From contig JAFUJP010000022.1 in assembly GCA_017473745.1 (NCBI GenBank), forward strand, positions 1 through 34,430: a stretch of 34,430 nt of DNA, given 5' to 3'. The position numbers and the translations under genes are program-made. Source of the DNA: Oscillospiraceae bacterium. Its GTDB lineage: Bacteria > Bacillota > Clostridia > Oscillospirales > Ruminococcaceae. Positions 33,805-34,430 of the stretch are shown piece by piece. Under the pieces are notes generated by a model. It was not told the DNA's origin, searched no databases, and saw only the letters and a program-made list of their open reading frames with translations. How positions within the stretch are numbered: the stretch's first letter is position 1; each line of letters opens with the position of its first letter.

Positions 33805-33963
33805 AAAATCTTTACCTTCCATTGTTTTATTTTTGGGAATAAAAAATCATCTTTCAAAAAGCAAAACGCGATTTTTTTGATTTTTCCTAAAACTGCCGTA
33901 CCCAAATACTCCTCGCTCGATTTTTGGGCGCGGTTTTGGTGCAAGAACAGTATAATACTCCAA
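33805..33963 (-). promoter_or_regulatory. 5' leader of gene A with a CCCAAA/TTTGGG hairpin
   Basis: The leader is about 170 bases. CCCAAA (33901-33906) pairs with TTTGGG (33923-33928) around a 16-base loop that contains GAGCGAGGAG on the transcribed strand. A smaller dyad AGTAT-A-ATACT lies at 33949-33959. No known riboswitch class is recognised. No small gene with a ribosome site was seen. Confidence 0.35.
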
Positions 33964-33981
33964 TTGTATAAAATTATACAA
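33964..33981. promoter_or_regulatory. Operator-like perfect dyad TTGTATAA-AA-TTATACAA
   Basis: Two 8-base arms are perfectly complementary around a 2-base spacer. The site lies just downstream of the -10 box of the promoter for gene A and so covers the expected start of transcription. This is where a repressor would bind. No regulator gene is in the window. Confidence 0.6.
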
Positions 33982-33985
33982 ATAT

Positions 33986-34015
33986 ATAATATACCCCTTT
34001 CACAATGATTGTCAA
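33986..34015 (-). promoter_or_regulatory. Promoter of gene A and probably of the whole series
   Basis: The minus strand has a consensus -35 box TTGACA (34010-34015). The -10 box is either TATATT (33988-33993, spacing 16) or TATTAT (33986-33991, spacing 18). It is the strongest promoter match in the window. A second, weaker pair (TTGTAT 17-18 bases before TATTAT) overlaps the operator-like dyad. Confidence 0.75.
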
Positions 34016-34347
34016 GGGCGGCAGAGGTTGATATTTACATTCTTTTGGCTTATTTCTGCAAAAAAACAAAAAAATAAGCAAAAAACGAATATGGCGCGGT
34101 TTTTTACCGGTAATTTTTGGCTTTCGGCTTATTGCCCAAAAAATGCAAAAACCGCTTTGCTTCTTCGTTCAGAATGACAAAAAACGCGGTTCTTCACATG
34201 GGGGTGAAGGCGGAGGTTTTTGCTCTTTTTGGGGGACTGTGGCCCGCCTTTGTTTAATGATTTATTAGAATCGATTCTTCCCGCCCGCGAAAAAGAATGC
34301 TGTTACATAAAGCTTTTTCACTTGTTTTTAATTATCGGCACAATTGA
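34016..34347. other. Gene-free, AT-rich region upstream of the series
   Basis: No frame with a ribosome site was found. The stretch is rich in A and T runs, and holds ctttgcttcttcgttcagaatgac at 34155-34178 in two parts, a kind of string that recurs between genes in gut Clostridia, and the palindrome AGAATCGATTCT (34267-34278). Confidence 0.45.
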
Positions 34348-34425
34348 AGAAGCGAAAAGCCTTCAAAAAAAGCCCATTGGCTTAAATTTCCTGAGGTATG
34401 CCTCATGTTTGAAGGCGGCGCTTCT
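34348..34425. repeat. Three-way-junction palindrome at the window edge
   Basis: An outer stem AGAAGCG (34348-34354) with CGCTTCT (34419-34425) continues as GCCTTCAAA (34359-34367) with TTTGAAGGC (34408-34416). Two inner hairpins fit inside: AAGCC/GGCTT (34370-34383) and TGAGG/CCTCA (34392-34405). The design resembles a folded repeat element or small structured RNA. It lacks tRNA-specific bases. Confidence 0.55.
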
Positions 34426-34430
34426 GATTA

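Noticed and set aside
34348..34425. tRNA-like cloverleaf
   Set aside because: There is no GGTTC-type T arm, no anticodon stem of proper size and no CCA-compatible acceptor end.

Overview
The window looks like a piece of a Bacillota chromosome, most likely an uncultured gut Clostridia of the Oscillospirales/Christensenellales type. The grounds are strong AGGAGG-type ribosome binding sites with some TTG and GTG starts, SipW-type signal peptidases with TasA/camelysin-like substrates, a BspA-type LRR protein, an NPGTG wall anchor, and short palindromic intergenic repeats common in that group. No rRNA, tRNA, CRISPR, transposase or integrase was seen. The taxonomy is inference.

All 17 genes lie on the minus strand, transcribed right to left and mostly separated by under 75 bases. 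They are lettered A to Q from the right. A promoter with a perfect dyad at its start region (about 33964-34015) precedes A (FIVAR-like membrane protein), B (degenerate HD-GYP plus EAL-like protein) and C (membrane protein with a shared WLEG-type C-terminal module). A 441-base stretch of palindromes follows. Then come D (large SipW-type surface protein), a 143-base gap with three hairpins, E (SipW-type protein), F (signal peptidase), G (membrane-anchored McrB-like AAA+ ATPase), H (DUF2357-like coiled-coil protein), I (SipW-type protein), J (second signal peptidase), K (TasA-like N-terminus with a beta-helix-like region), L and M (short-signal TxARY proteins), N (1512-residue paralogue of D), O (Lgt-like membrane enzyme) and P (LRR membrane protein). 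Q, a 2122-residue wall-anchored protein, has its own promoter and ends at a strong terminator (414-448). The first 413 bases are a mosaic of palindromic repeats.

The locus reads as a dedicated factory for a multi-subunit surface structure. Seven proteins (D, E, I, K, L, M, N) carry SipW-type N-termini with a membrane helix followed by Y/F/S-A-W or Y/F-A-R-Y. Two Ser-His signal peptidases (F, J), each with a long cytoplasmic tail, are the likely processing enzymes. Five proteins (C, D, E, I, N) share a module built on V-W/Y-L-E/D-G-x-D-x-x-C followed by a beta-strand. The unexpected parts are the McrB-like ATPase G and its DUF2357-like partner H, a pairing otherwise known from McrBC-type nucleases. 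Here it sits between secretion genes, has a membrane anchor, and shows no nuclease motif. The best candidate for an undescribed system is therefore an ATPase-assisted SipW/TasA-like fibre or matrix assembly apparatus, with a degenerate c-di-GMP-type protein (B) and an Lgt-like enzyme (O) as accessory parts.
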